This document shows positions 38,072 through 52,260 of a stretch of 64,000 bases of DNA, in pieces. Under the pieces are notes generated by a model. The model saw only the letters and a list, made by a program, of their open reading frames with translations, was not told the DNA's origin and did no database searches. Both the position numbers and the translations under genes were made by a program. The stretch's first letter is position 1. Each line of letters opens with the position of its first letter. The stretch is from Thamnaconus septentrionalis. Taxonomy: Eukaryota; Chordata; Actinopteri; Tetraodontiformes; Monacanthidae. The DNA lies in assembly GCA_009823395.1 (NCBI GenBank), contig CM020506.1, positions 1,353,501 to 1,417,500 of the forward strand. The letters run 5' to 3'.

Positions 38072-41000
38072 AAACAGCAACTTCAGAGAGTGGAACAGCA
38101 TCATGGCAGCGCAGAGCACCTCTTTGATGTGAGAAGAAATACCATCTGGTGCCAAGGTACAACCTACACCCTCCGTGTAGCAGAGGCTGCATCGATTTAA
38201 TACCTCCATCTTATGTTAGTCATCGCCCAACAGTCTCACGGCTCTGACCTCGCTGCCGCCGCCATCCTGCCTTTCCCAGCTTTGAAAGCATGAAATCCGA
38301 ACTGAGCAGCCATGCGCGCCTTATTAAAGCGATTTTATGCACCGGCAATAAATTTGCATGTCCTCCGTGAAACAAAATCCTGCAAAATGTTGCACATGCA
38401 TCCACGTGGTTGCAGGCACTTGAGCGCGGCCTGCGAAATTAGATAGCGTATCAAATCAATATTCTGTATATCACTTTGCCGCTCCTCGGGCGCAGGAGGT
38501 TGAGCTCACTGCAGAAAACAGAGGAGCTCCATTAAAGTCATGCAAGTACAATTTAAGTTTTTTTTTTTTTTGGTGTCACATTTTTTTTATTATCGGTTCT
38601 TGTGCTGCTACCCTAGCCTAGAAAAAAGGCTGACTAATCAATTTCTCCTCTCGGCACTTTTCTCTCTGCCAACCTGCTTTTTGTCAGGGCCACCTACCTG
38701 CTCACAGTCCTCGGTGCTCTCAGCTGTGTTCCCTCTCAGGCAGCAGACTGTTCACGCTGTGCCGCCCTCTGATACTTTCTGTTTTTTTGCCCCCCTCCCA
38801 ATGTAATAGATCCTTCCAGCAGTGGTGCTACTCTGCGCTTGATGCTCCTCTACCGAGTAGAACCCGTTGACTGCCAAAAGCTGTGTACACTTTCCTACGT
38901 TGGAGGTGAACTCCCAAAAGACATTGGCGGTTGAGTGGGCGGTGAACAGGGTGGGGGGTGGAGGGGAACCGGTGAAGGTCGGCCGACAGACCAGGTTAAG
39001 TAGCTAGCATGATACTTCCAAGCCCTGCTTGTGGATACCTGAAGCGTTAATATGTTTGGGTTCACTGTGTGCTCAGAGGAGGGTTCAGATGTTAATGTGA
39101 AAGATATTGAGGTGGTGGCCTTTGTTTTTCTTCAGGGTTTATTTGAAAGATTTGGTTTCTGCCAGCACTTGTAGTCAGCAATGTGTCCTATTGCTCAGAG
39201 CACAAATGGCACACTGTTTGGTTTTTCTAGAGAAAAAGCAATGCTATTTGCAGGAACATTTAGTGACGAAAGAAAAAATAGATTAAAATCATGAAGAAAC
39301 ATTTCAAATACAAAGAGGATACAGTGCCAAAAGATTAAACAAAGCAAGAATGAAACAAGTAATGCATTAATCACTATCTTGTAATAATCATGTTGATTAA
39401 AAAAGCCATTAAAAAAGGAACCTGAATATTTTTGTTGAAATGAATGACAAGTTTGAGTCCAACACATTAGGGCGGCTGATTTTCACCACCCATTTTTGAG
39501 CAGGTTGCTCCTGAAACGCACTAATTACCATCCTGCCAACTTCAATCAAGCAAGTAAGAAATCTATTGGTCAGCATTGATTTGACAAACTGGGGTGTGAC
39601 CGTGACGTTTTCTTGATGAGGTTTGATGCCCACTGGAGATTTATTTTTATTTTTTTCTCTCTCTCTCTCGATCAGTAATGAGTGAGACCACCATCCCCAA
39701 ATGCTTTTTGCTGCTTCCCTGGGCATTCCAGTTACATGCCACAGCGAGAGTTGTTGTATTATTTTAGGATGGGTCGTAAATGCTTACAATCTCAGCTCAT
39801 AGGGCCTTGTGTGGGGAGAGTTATAGAGTTGTGCAACGTCGTATGCTCCCGCTGGGTGTTGTGCCAAAAACAGAACAGGTGCCACAATTGGAAAATGCCA
39901 TTCAGAGTGAATCATGTTCATGTGCGGAACCTAAAACTCCATTGAAAATCACCACAAATTGCAAAAACAAAGACAAAATAAACGAAATGGAAACTTGTAT
40001 TTGAGAGCGACAGCTGAGGCGGACTGATGGCAATGATCTCGAGGTGCTTCGGCGTGGGGCCATTTCCTTCCAACGGCCACATTTTTCTTTGCCTGACAGT
40101 GAAACTGGTGAACTTTGCCTTTCGCAATAACAACAACCATAAACATGTCACTCATGAAGACGAACAGCTTCAGGTATCGTTTTCTAGACGGGGGTCCTTC
40201 CGTGACTCTTCTGACTATTTAAGTCTCTTGTAAATTGCATTGCATAACATCAGTGATGAACTGCTCACATGCTTCGCAAAGCGATGTTGGCTTTTAAAGC
40301 AGCTCTAGGTAACTTTTCGACCATAGAATTATGATTCCAAACTCAGTAAAGCGGTACATAACCGATTAATAGGATCAATGGTGCCGCCTCGGCAGCGAGA
40401 GGGAGGGGTGTGCTGGCTGTAACTGCACTGCGTAAAGAGGAATCAGAGCTGAGCCTGCAGAGAGTTCAGTAGTTAAATGCTGCAGCCAAACTAAAAGCTC
40501 TTTTACCTCAGCTCAGTCCTAACACAAGGGGCAGTCAAACTGAAAATGTCCAGGGATCGCAAGGCATACTTACTTTGGGTCATTTGCAAAATGGTGCATA
40601 ACTGAACTGGATGCAATCCCAATAGAACCATACAGACCTTATTGTGAGCCGGCTAGTGTGCCTTTGCAGAGTGAAGGAGGCAGCCAGCCAGGGCATAAAG
40701 CTCACAAGATTGAGACTGATTCTCTCTTTGAGATCTCAAACGATGCAAAATTGATGTTACAGAATTCAAACGGTAAACTGTCCCTGGCTTTTCATTGAAC
40801 CAGAGAACAGAAAAGTCCTTTCTTTGCCTCTTTTCCTTGCTCCGCTAGTGAGAATGTTTTCTTTTTGGATAATTGGTCACGTAGGGCTTCACTGGATGGA
40901 ATGTAAAGCTCTGGAAAGCACGACAGGCCTTTTCTAAGTTGCTGTTATCTCCACTGTGCAGGATGGCAATCAGTTAATCTGCAGTCTATGCAGGAAGGAT

Positions 41001-42815
41001 CCCGTGCAGACGGACACATGTCATGGCTTACATGCTTTAGGTAGGTACTCTGAATCCACAGACATGTCGCCCAGGGCGACCGGAGGGGCTCGAGTGTTCA
41101 CTAACATGGGAAAATGACACCAGAGGCATGTCGAGGTTTATCGGCTGGAGTCCTGCGGTCAGGGCTGAGGTCAGTGGAGAGTGTAAAAGTCAAAACTCAA
41201 CTCGTTAAACTTATATGGGATCCACAAAGATTCATGATGGCTAAGAGTAAAGTGTGTAAAAGATGGCAAACTGACAATATTGAGTCTGACCCTAAGCGTT
41301 CCCAAATGGATTAATTATCATTTTCATTTTTCTTTTGTCATATCTGGCTCTGTGAGTCATAGGATCTGGGATATCGGACGTGGATATGGTGTGTTTTTGT
41401 TTGTGGCTTGTTTTCCGTGCTTCATTGAGAAATTATAGACACACAACAGGAGTTCACCAGGCTGATTTTGCTTTTACTCAGCTGTCTGTCAGCTCTCTGC
41501 ACTCCTCACTGAGATGACCGCCCATCTCCCAGTGGACAGTTGCAATAACTTGACTCTGACACTGTATTGCAGTATTCAAAGAGTTCATCATATCATTTCC
41601 CGCATATATTTCAGAACTGTGGTTATAACTTTGAGCAGATGCGTCACCACACGACCACTTGGCGTCCGTGCTGAGGTGTCCAACAGTGAGACGGAGATTT
41701 GAGTTGCAAAGAACTGACATGCTGAGCTGGTTGACGGATAAAAACAAAAAGACAGAACTCCGACTGAAAAAAGCATTCCATTATTTGACTGTCAAGGCTG
41801 TCTGCCTCTGCACTGATAACTGTGTTCTCGATTGTAGCCTTTGTGTTTAGATGGAAGCGTGAAGACTCCCTATTCTCCTAAATGCTTTGACCTATCCGCC
41901 AGCTGGCTTCTCACAGCTGTCTCTGCCTCTGCTCTGGATGGCCTTTCTCATAATTTACACTCCACGTCCTCCGACTCCCTGTTGCCTCCCTTTTCACTTC
42001 ATTTACCCTCTTTGACATTCCTGTCCTTGCTCTCAGCGCTCCCCCAGGCGATGTGACGCCACAACGTTGTGCTCTGATCCTCCTCTGCCACTCAGGTAAC
42101 GGAGCTGTTATCTCATATTTGGCCGCGGCTCATCTATGAGCCCGCAAGATTTGGACCATGATTTTTTTCTTCCGTATGTTTTTCAGTGTTCTGAACAGAG
42201 GGCAGCAGCCTCCTCCTCGCCTTTATCTCGCTGCGTTATTTTAACGTGGGTATACCCTGACCAGTGTCAGCCTCAGAAAAACTCTGGATTAGCAAAGTGC
42301 AGATCATTAGTTGGCAGCGTTCAAAAGAGCATCTTATCAGTGAAGGTGCTGATAACCTGAAGGTTGATGAGGTCCCAACCGTGTGTCTGAATTGCTGCTT
42401 CACCAACCTTTGCTGTGCCGATACGCTGCAGTCAGAGACCCAAGCATCCGACAGCTTGTTGTCAAATGCAGATATTTTCAGTGGCAAAGCTGAATATAAA
42501 AAGCCAAAGTCTTTTTGACGCTCCATCATACTGCTGCTTTTGCCAGGATCACCTAGATTTATTTGATCGCTCAATTCAAAGCACATAAACTTCTGCTTTT
42601 GCTCTTTGTTCCTGCCGCCCAAATAAATCTTTCGAATGTGACAGGCACTTCTCAGGTTTTATTCTCAAGTTGAACGTCAACAGCAACATCAGAGAGTAGT
42701 TTTGTCTTCAGGTGTGGATGGTGTGTGTATTTTTGGACTTGCCATCTGTGTGACCTGTGCAACCAGAATGTTTGAGAAAGTAAAACCTTTTGAAGACACT
42801 CTTTGTTCCCTGCGT

Positions 42816-42816
<1 letters not shown>

Positions 42817-42846
<30 letters not shown>
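42817..42846. repeat. (AC)n microsatellite
   Basis: About 15 CA units followed by a short TATATA. Confidence 0.95.
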
Positions 42847-42852
<6 letters not shown>

Positions 42853-43561
42853 AAGAAGCTCGCTTAACTTCTAACCCTTCCTTCAGAGTAGTTGTAACGC
42901 CTTCTGCTTTCTAGACTTCTGACTCCACAGAGGAAAATTCATCAGGTCCCCGTCACAAGTTCAAAAGTGTGGAAAACTCAATTTTGGCCAAATTCCAACT
43001 TCAGAGGAATGCTTGAAAAACTGCTAAAAGGGCCCTCGGAGTCGCTGACATGTGTGGATAATCGAGCGAAATGCTTATCATGCTGTAAAGAAGACTAGCC
43101 TGATGTAAATCAGGTGAGGCAAGTGCATTTGCTAACTGAGTAATTTTACTAGCGTTGCAGTCAACGGGGCTGATGGGGGGGCGGCAGTCTGTGCCGCTGC
43201 CTCAGAGAAAGATGACATTTCCTTCTGCGTGGTTCTCCTCAGGTATTCCAACTCTCTGCCATCACAAAAGGCAGACATTCACTTTCATTCTGCTGGTGGC
43301 TCTAAACATTCCCATGGTATCAATGCCAGTGTAGGTTGCGCCCCCACCCCCGTCTCTGGACCCCAGGCTTTAAGATTAGCACTGGCTCATGTCTGGATGC
43401 ATGCAATTCAACACTAATGCGCAGGACATGCGTCAGGTTTCGTGTTCTTAATGTGCTGTGGCACAGTTGATCCACGTAAAGTCAGACAGTGTCAGCAGAC
43501 AAGCTGCCTGCAAAACGTTCAGTAAGTGTAAGCGGTACTAAACGTCAGGGACCACGGAGAT

Positions 43562-43625
43562 CCATTCATCCATCTATCCGTCCTTCTTCTATCACTGCTG
43601 ATCCTGCACTCGGGGTCGCTTGCAT
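43562..43625 (-). mobile_element. Retroposon tail, minus orientation
   Basis: CCATTCATCCATCTATCCGT followed by TTCTATC and CTGCACTCGGGGTCGCTTGC, the reverse complement form of the GATGGATGG tail. Decayed. Confidence 0.5.
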
Positions 43626-43879
43626 ACCTGGAAGCCTGCATTCTGAGGGTGAAGTTTGTAACATGGCCAACACAAAGGAACTAACAACCCCGCTGGCAAC
43701 AGTTACAGTCACATAACCGCTGACCACTGCACCGCTGTCGCCGCAACAGTGTAACATTTATTGGTGGTTCTATAATACATCAACTAAATAAATAAATAAA
43801 GATATATATTAGAATTTGAGAATAACCCTACCAGTGGTCTCTCCATTGTAAAGGAGACTCTTACATGGCTTTGGACACT

Positions 43880-44175
43880 ATGGACTCCTCTGGCATTAGC
43901 AATATGCTTCACTATATGCACTTCTCATCTCTGTCTTGCTCTTGTGAATTATATATGTGAAACCCACTGGACATCTACTTGTGTAAAGCGAAAGATTCTT
44001 CCTCAGCGGTTCTCTGAGGGTTTTTTTTTTCTTTTGCCCTCTCAATGATTTCTAAAGATTTTCACCTGGTTCAAGGTTCCAAGGTTGGAGGGTGTTGTTC
44101 CTGTAGAGAACATTAAGCCCTTTGAGGATACATATTCTTTCAAAACCTGGATTCTACAAATAAAATGTCATTGAT
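43880..44175 (+). mobile_element. Retroposon remnant with AAATAAAATGTCATTGAT tail
   Basis: Contains TCCTCAGCGGTTCTCTGAGG, AGGTTGGAGGGTGTTGTTCC, AAGCCCTTTGAGGATACAT and an ATAAAATGTCATTGATTTG end, resembling a common fish retroposon 3' region. Family uncertain. Confidence 0.45.
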
Positions 44176-44869
44176 TTGTTGATAAAGGTGTGGATAGTAA
44201 GTCGCACGTCCATGATGCATAGTGATCATTTAAACTGCTCAACGCACATGTAGCTATAAAAGAGGGGTCATATGCATCGACTCCATATCATAGGCTCACA
44301 CGTAACCAGTCACTCCATCACGCGTCCCGTCTTACACTAATGAGGAGGTGAGTGTTTGAATCATCCGAACTGGATCCTCTGCGGCTGCCCGGCCTCCGTG
44401 GTGGCGCGCTGAGCAGATGGCCGAACAGACGTGCGCACCGCTTCTATGTGGGGGACGACACCGTCCTCATACATGTTAATTGACAATTTAGCAGCCACGT
44501 GAAATGGTCACATCTTGGCGCCCGGCCACGGCCAAGTTGGACCCTGGCGTCAACCTGTCAACGGTCGTCATCGCCCTTTTGGCGCAGAGACAAACTGATA
44601 TCGTCAAAGGGATTAAACGCAGGTGTGAGCAAGGTTATAAGTGTTAAGTTTCTGATATTCAGACACTCCTTTTGGGGGGGGGGGCATGATGTGCTCACAT
44701 CCACTGCATGAGCTGCCGACCGATGTCAATGTAGCGAGCCGATGCCTCGAACCTCAGAGTCCCGTCTGAACAGTGGAAACAGACATGAGGGTTAATGGTG
44801 ATTAAATTTAGCCTCTCCTGACGCGTCGGGATCGCCTCCTTTAATGGGAAACTGCTCGAGTCACTTTGG

Positions 44870-45200
44870 CCTGGAACCACTAGGGTGAGTGGAGCCGCTG
44901 GCTTCTTCCGTGAGGAGTCTGACTCACTGGTCTGGCGGGTGAAGGTCAAGCGCTGCAAGGACCCCGTTGACGATAAACGCAGGGATTCTCGATTGGCCGA
45001 GGCACCGCGCTGTCGTCAACCGTGTGTCTCGAGTCACGGGCGGACGACATTTTAGCCCCCCCGGGGGGGAGCCGCGAGGTCGAGGTTAGCGCGGCCTCCC
45101 TGGAATTCTGTCGGCCATGTGATTGCGCCGCCGCCGACACGCGAAAACATTCGGGATGGCTGAGAGGTCTCTATTTACGGCTGAGTCGCAATCAGCCGTA
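44870..45200. other. CpG-rich stretch
   Basis: Many CpG dinucleotides, including GCACCGCGCTGTCGTCAACC, a CCCCCCCGGGGGGG palindrome and GCGCCGCCGCCGACACGCG. It could be a distal CpG island or conserved regulatory element. No start exon identified. Confidence 0.4.
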
Positions 45201-45341
45201 TCCCTCTCACTTGTAATGGAAAAGGAGGACAACAACATCTGGGGAATTCTACTTCCCTCCACCCTGTTGTCCCATCGCTGCTCTTAGCCGCTCACAGTCA
45301 CAGCGCCGGTCTCTTCCTTCGCTTGCCCCCTCCTACATTTG

Positions 45342-45342
<1 letters not shown>

Positions 45343-45421
<79 letters not shown>
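45343..45421. repeat. (CT)n microsatellite, about 39 units
   Basis: A long uninterrupted polypyrimidine tract of CT dinucleotides; the longest simple repeat in the window. Confidence 0.97.
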
Positions 45422-45422
<1 letters not shown>

Positions 45423-48400
45423 TGGCCGTGGCCATAAACCTGTAGCTGACGGCGTCATGCAACACATATAAAAAAAGGAGCGCCACCTGTTGCCAGTGCA
45501 TGCCGGGACGCTTAACTTGGAATACTGCAAACTTGGCAGCGCCGACTGCATCACCCCATCGCGCCAGTATCTGTTTACTGGTAACATGTGTTTAATTAAT
45601 CTGGCTTGATTCAGGTCTCACGGACGGGTGGCCTTAGAATTCATGTAAAGAAAAGGACTTGATCCAGAAGCATGACGGCGGGCTCAGTCAGCCTGCTAAT
45701 CTGTGCAGTATTAATACGTGCGCTTCACCTGTTTCTGAAGCTTAAATGGGTTTAAAATGTTTGCGGCGCCTCCCGATCGCAGTATCTCGCTTCACTGCGT
45801 CATCACTTCCAATGCAGCAACACTTTGGAGAAAGTGAGGAGACTTGTCTCTCTGACTATCCCAAATTCTGGATTGATATTGATATTTTTTCCTTAAATGT
45901 AACCTGATACATAAATTGTCCCATTTTCCAGGGCAGCCCAGTGTCAGAAAAAGTTTTCCACTCCTAGTAGAAAACTCCTGTATCCTTCACGAGGAGCACT
46001 TATGCGACCTGGGACAAAAGTGTGGCATCATTTTTAGCACCTCCATGTGTCGTCGAACAGGGGAGGGGGGGGGGCACATCACCTTGGTTCCTTCTTGAGA
46101 CTTCTTGTTTTCTGTAAAAACAGGTTCTGCTTTTAATAACAACTCCATCCCACAACTTGCTATTGCTAAACACTTGTTAACATGTACGTTTCATGTCAAA
46201 TGAACTAAAACAAAAAAGAGCCTGTGGGATAATAGGAAGTACACAGTGAAGGTAGAGCGGATGGAAGGATTTATGGCTTTCACGTGGAGTGGGAAGAGCT
46301 CACCTTTGTGTGGAAAAGCTCTTTGACTTTTTGGTACAGCATCTATAGTTCCCAGGTGCCCCGACCCGATTCAATCAGCTCAGTGTTTGATAGCGAAACC
46401 ACAGGGCTCTAAGACGAGAGACTGATAAATCTGCTCCGAATCAGTGGCGCTATGATTTAATACTCTGCAGGCTTTAATAACGTCAAGTGGATACTCCAGA
46501 TAAGTCAGGCACTTTCAATAAAGCTTCACATGTGTCGGGGAACATTATAGACTAATACTTGTAGATTTAAATTAGTTACAAAAATCCCTGTATTGGCCCT
46601 CTGAATAAGAATTATATAAATATAATTATTCAAACTGTATTTTTTCTAATGGTTTGATTGTCTCCTCTGCAACATGGATGGGTGGATGAACGGACTGATA
46701 CCAATAGTTGGAGAAAAAGAATATTTCTCGTTTGTATGGTCGGTCTGTCTGTGGTTAAGACCCCTTGACTTGTCTCAGATATGCCTAGCATGATTGACTG
46801 AGGGACTGAGTTTTTAAAATATGCTCTTCTGATGAATATGTGCACCGCTACACTGAGGAGGAGCACATGAGATTTTTTCCCCCTGCCATTTTCTTTTAAA
46901 AAGGACTTCCTTCGACTAATGAGGCCACGGGCCATGATTTTGTCTGAGTTAGGTTTTCTCAGTGACCTGCATTACTTTCTGCACAGCTATGAATGCGTTG
47001 GCATCTTGATTTTTTTTTTTTTTTTTACGATGGGCCGCAGAAGCGCCGAGTGTCACGAGCGCCGTGCCCTCCTCAGCGGATGATGGATTACACGCCGCTT
47101 CAAAGCATCTGACCCGTTTCAACCTGACTACACTGCGGCGGTAAATGGGGACACCTTTAGACATTCGAGCCACCGGCACTGTTCGCACATGAATGGCCTC
47201 CGTTTTATCTGTCGCTGCAGCATTTCTTTGACATGAGGACACAGAGTTGCCGCTTAACCCTCGACATTTGACTTCACCCCAGAGACTGGATCATCTGGCC
47301 CAGGGGTTATTGTTATGTGTTTAGCCGCGCCCAAGAATTCACGCAGAGGTCTGAGCCATCAAGATTGTGATGGCAGGCATAAGCAAGAAGGTCAGCGCCA
47401 CTGTGAAGTGGCACAACATCAGAGAGATATCCGCCAAAGCCATGAAAATGAGATCAGTTTAAGAGTTTACTTCAAGGACCACAGTTACTTTGCTGCTATG
47501 ATAGCAGTCAAATACATCAAAATGCCCAAAAAAATAGGGGAAGAAGCCTAATTAATTGACAGATAAAACTGTTTCAAGATTATTTTTTGTAAAAAAAAAA
47601 AAAAAAAAAAAAACTTGTTATGTGTAGACAGGTGAGCTTGCATTCTGATGACTGCAAAACACCTCACATGTATTTGGTTATTACAGAGACGGGTCTTCCT
47701 ATAACTCAAATTCAAATTCTAAATAATAATTTAAAAAAAAATGTGTGTAAGCAACAACACCATCTTTGACTGGCTACCTGCTGCGATCTGTGCTTGGGGT
47801 CAGCAGCATCTCCTGAGCCAAAAGAGAAGCGAAGATGAGACCCCCATGTGACTTGTGAGGATTAAGTCATCATACATCCAAGTGGAGGTTTATTTTGTAC
47901 ATAAACATCAAAGCTCTCCGACTGAAGGATCCACTTGTGTGATATTTATTTTTATACATAAATACAGACATTTTTCCACTCAATCAATTTTTCATCAAAG
48001 CAACAGATGTTCCTGCAGACACCGGCAAAAACGGATTATCGCTTTCATGACAGGCAAATTTAGTTGCCCGGACGGGTGGAGATTCAATCTTTCACTGGCA
48101 GCCGTGAGCTATAAACATGTCCTGCCGCTGGTGGACTGTGTGTGGCCAGCAGGGTTTAAAATAGTTCCTGGGAAACTGATCATCTGCACTGAGCAGCAGT
48201 GGAAAGCGCGGCTCATATTTCTGCTCCATATTAGAGGGTGGACGCGGCACCGAGGACCTTATCAGCATAATGAATCGGTGTGAAGATTTAATGATGATGC
48301 ATCTCTGCTGCAGCCAATGTAGGTTTCTTTGTGCAAAATCTGCGGGCACAAATTGAATCTCTGATATGTGCTGGTGGTATTGGGAGAAGGGGCTGTGGGG

Positions 48401-51400
48401 GTATGTTGTACTCCTTGTGGCCACTAGATGGAATTGTTACGCTTAGATGTGCGGCACCACCCTCTGACGACAGGCCTCCCTAAGTGCAGCCATTGCGGTG
48501 GTGGGAGGGGGGGGGGGTGGAGGTGTGGGCGGGTTGATCGTCATAAATTAAAATACATAAACAAATTTGTGGAGTCACCTGGAGAACGCCGCTTGGAATT
48601 CATTGACCTTCTTTTGAACTGCAGTGCAGCTCCAGCTGTGGGTCCGGCCATGATGTATTGATTGCAGCATGAAATTCGCTTGGACGAGAATGGATGTGTT
48701 TGAATAAACTGTATTCATAAACGGGAGAGACCTCAGTTTCTTATAGGGATTGTTCACTCACAATTGAAGCGTCAACAATGTCCTATATACTCACCCTCTT
48801 GTCAATGGAAGCTCTGGTGACATTTTCTAATCCTCTTAACCATTCTGGAGATTGTGGTGGCAAAGCATTCCATCCAATGGAAGTGGACTGAGGCCTGGCT
48901 GTAAAAAAAACAAAAAACAAAAATAATGTCAATGAGGTGTCAAGAAGACCCAGCTGGAAATCTCAACATTTATAACATGTTGGCGGTAATGGTGCTTTGG
49001 CACTGTGCAACGCTGTTGCATCTTACTGCAGAGGAAATTGGTGCAGCTTTTCCTCTTCCCCTGGCAACACAACTCAATTCCCAAAGTCGGGAGTGTAGTT
49101 CAAGATGACCATGTGAGCATAGCTTAGCGTTAGTTTACTGTCATTGGTAATCCATCTGGAAATGCTTTAATTTGGTGAAATCAAAAGTAATGGTAAATAC
49201 AATATTTTTACTCACTACTTTTTCATGTTGAAATACAGGATGCAACACTGAAACCTTTGAGGTAGAGAAAAATATTAATTGTTTTCCTGTCTAGCTAGCT
49301 AGCTAACCACTACAATCGTCAAAGAAAATAGCCACATAAGCTCCTATTAACAAAGGCATTTGCATGTCTGTAACAAGAGCTGCGCAACTGCCACAACAAA
49401 GCAAAGGCTCATTTTAGGACATTTACAAGATGGTTTTTGAAAGTTTTCCATTTTTGATATGGGTGATTCAACACAATTTTGTTAATATGCCCACTAAAAG
49501 GACCTGAGACTTGCTGGGTTTTTTTCCCCCGTTTAGTTTTTTTGTTTTTCAATCATGCTAGACACGCTGCTATGAAACTAGCTGATCAAAGTGCTGATAG
49601 ATTCACCCTGCTCTGTGATCAGACAACAGGATGAGTCATGAGTTTGCCATGGTTTGCCCCTCTGCCAGTTTTATAAAGGATGTTTTTTTTTCGTTTTTTT
49701 TCTTTTCGAAAAAAACCATTTTTAGAATTAAAGTTTAAAATCATTTTTTTTCTTGGACACTGTGTTGTTCAACAGAAATATTGGCTTCTCCAAGGACTAG
49801 AGAACTGACTCCCTTTGCTTGCTGGAAGTTGCTACTTCCTCAAAAACAGACGGCTATTTAAGTGTACATAAAAAGTATGAAGAGAAGGAGTAAATAAAGA
49901 ACTGAAGTAAATTTTAGATCTTTGTATGGCTATGAAGTTTATATTTTTACTCTTCAATGCACACACACACACACATAATATTTGATATGGTGGGCAAAAT
50001 GTAAAAAGATCAATTTTGTTTTCAAAAAAAAAAAAAAAAGCATTTATAATCAGATGAAGCCATTGAAAATAAACAATTATTTTCCTTCCAGTGTCATTTA
50101 AGAAAGAAAGAGTCCATTTGTAAAGAGGCGGCCATGTTACAGTGCTACAGCCTCCCACAGTGTGGATCTTCTCAGGGTTGCATTACTTGAAAATGACGTC
50201 AGCTGGTTTTTGTATGCTACTAAACATGCTCTTAAATACTGTACTGGTCCTTGAATTGGATCAAAGCATTGATCCTCTGACTGACGCGTGTTTTTCTTTT
50301 CATACCGAGAACACAAATGGTATTTCCTCCCGCCTTTCAAATTGCTTCCCCTATGTTAGATGTCACTGCTGCTCTTGTGATTGCATCCTTTCACGTCGGC
50401 ACCCTTGTAAAAACGGCCATCTCCACAAATCTCCTCTTTCGTGACGCATCGATGACAAAGTAATGAGATTGAGCGGAACACATTTTTTGAACCTGAAACA
50501 GCCGCAGCGTTAAGATCTGTTTTCCTTCCAACACCCAACTGCACTGACAGACGACTCAGTCCATCTCCTTATCAGGCCGCAGCCTTTTGGTATATATATC
50601 ACAGGCGACCCTAAGCGCCAACAAATAAGCCCAGGCAACACAGTAATTCATCATGTGACAGTGGGTTTGTAATATATCACGCTGTCTTGGTTGCCATAAC
50701 TCGTCCTGTTGTAGCCGCCTGAACACCGCGATGATACCAGGGACAGCGGCGATAACTCTGCCTGCAATAATGGACCTCTTGCACAGCCGTTACGGCAGAC
50801 GAATACCACCTCGTAGGAATATTCTTAATAAAGCACACTATCTTAATAAAAGGATCTTCCCTGCCAGGGAGCGGTGTCACAAGGGCGGCGCCTCAGCAGA
50901 CTGTACGTCCCACCGGGTTGAGGTAAGCGCAGGAGTAAATGTGTTTCACTCACCGCTTCTTGGCGAATCTTGGCGAATCACAAGAGGTCACTTTAATAAA
51001 GCTGGGCCAAAGTTTAACCAGTATTGATCAGCCACCTTCATGCTGTGTACAGAGAACGACCTCCACTGTGTCGTGCTCAGTGTCTGAAGAATAAACTGCA
51101 AAATTCTAATTAAGCCACCAGCTTCATGGAACAGCCATACATATACATATAGAGAGAGCACAGTTTTGGCTACACATCGTGTGTTAGAGTTGACACGTTT
51201 TGGTTTTGTTTTTCTGCTTCTCCCTTTCCGTCTCACCAAACAATCTCACTCTCGGTGGAGAGAATTTGAGGACATTTTTCTTAAGGTACATATCTTAGGT
51301 TTATATCTCAGTGTTTGCTTATTCTGAATGCCATTCTTTGGACTCTAGCTGATGAGCTGTCTGATAAAGCCCAGGTAACAGCCCTGTAACATACCTTGCC

Positions 51401-52185
51401 TTTCAGGAATTTTCCCCCGCTTTTGTTGCCATGGATCAGGCTGAGAAAAGGCCACTCATTATCAGAGTAGGAAATCGGCTGGCCTTTCGTGATGTGACCC
51501 ATGATCCCCTCCCAGCAGTTCAGGCATGTGCACTTTTCTTTTTTTTTTCTTCTTCTTCTTTTTTTAAGTATGTAGATGGCCTTGATAGCCCTGCAGTCTC
51601 ACACCATACATTTGCAACCAGAGAGCGCACTTGAAATGGGATAAAAAAAAATATTGTGGTAATGTCGTCACACTGAGTCTCTTTGGACGGCAAGGGTAAC
51701 AGCAAATTGAAGGACAAATAAGATGGAGATAAGTCAAATAAGAACAGAAAGTGACTCTGCGGAGACGTCCGCTTTGTTTCAGCGCGATGTGTTGCCAGTT
51801 TCAGAGTGGCCGGGCTTTACAGTGGGAAAACGGACGAGAGTCGTGTCACTCATCCGATGACTGCGGTTGTCGCTGCAGCTTCTGACCTTGGAACCAGCCA
51901 ATTAAGGAGGCAAAAGCAAAGTATTAGCGCAGACTATCAGCTTCAGTCATAACAAACAGTTGTCTCTGAATGTGTCAAAGGCAAAGTTTCCTTTACAGTC
52001 GCTGACAAGGATTCGGGGGGCCGGGGAAATAGAACCCGGCAAGGTTCAAAACAATAGAAAAAGACAGCGATTCAAAACAAAGAAACAAAAGATTTCCGAA
52101 CAAGTCCAGAATATAATCGGCCGAATTTCTGAAAAGGTGAAATGCTCCGGCATATTCTGAGAGATTTAGATTGTAGATACATTAC

Positions 52186-52260
52186 CCTGGCGCCCTGGTG
52201 CAGGACGCGCGCCTTCCAAGGTCGGAAGTTCTGATTTCACAGCGGCCTAGGCACCAGCGG
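52186..52260 (+). other. tRNA-like or hairpin sequence
   Basis: TGGTGCAGGACG resembles an A box and AGTTCTGATTTC a degraded B box. GGTGC and GCACC near the ends can pair. Spacing is too short for a normal tRNA, so it may be a relic of a tRNA-derived element. Confidence 0.2.

Larger units (their letters stand above)
35118..44690. other. Intergenic region upstream of paralogue B, part 1
   Basis: No coding exon supported. Contains (AT)n 36203-36222, a young retroposon insertion, (AC)n 38033-38068 and 42817-42846, and retroposon remnants at 43562-44175. The noncoding first exon and promoter of paralogue B probably lie here but were not identified. TATAAA-type sequence on the minus strand at about 37023-37030 is one possibility. 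Confidence 0.5.

Noticed and set aside
45343..45421. Arg/Glu repeat protein from the CT tract
   Set aside because: The (RE)n reading is a simple translation of the dinucleotide repeat.
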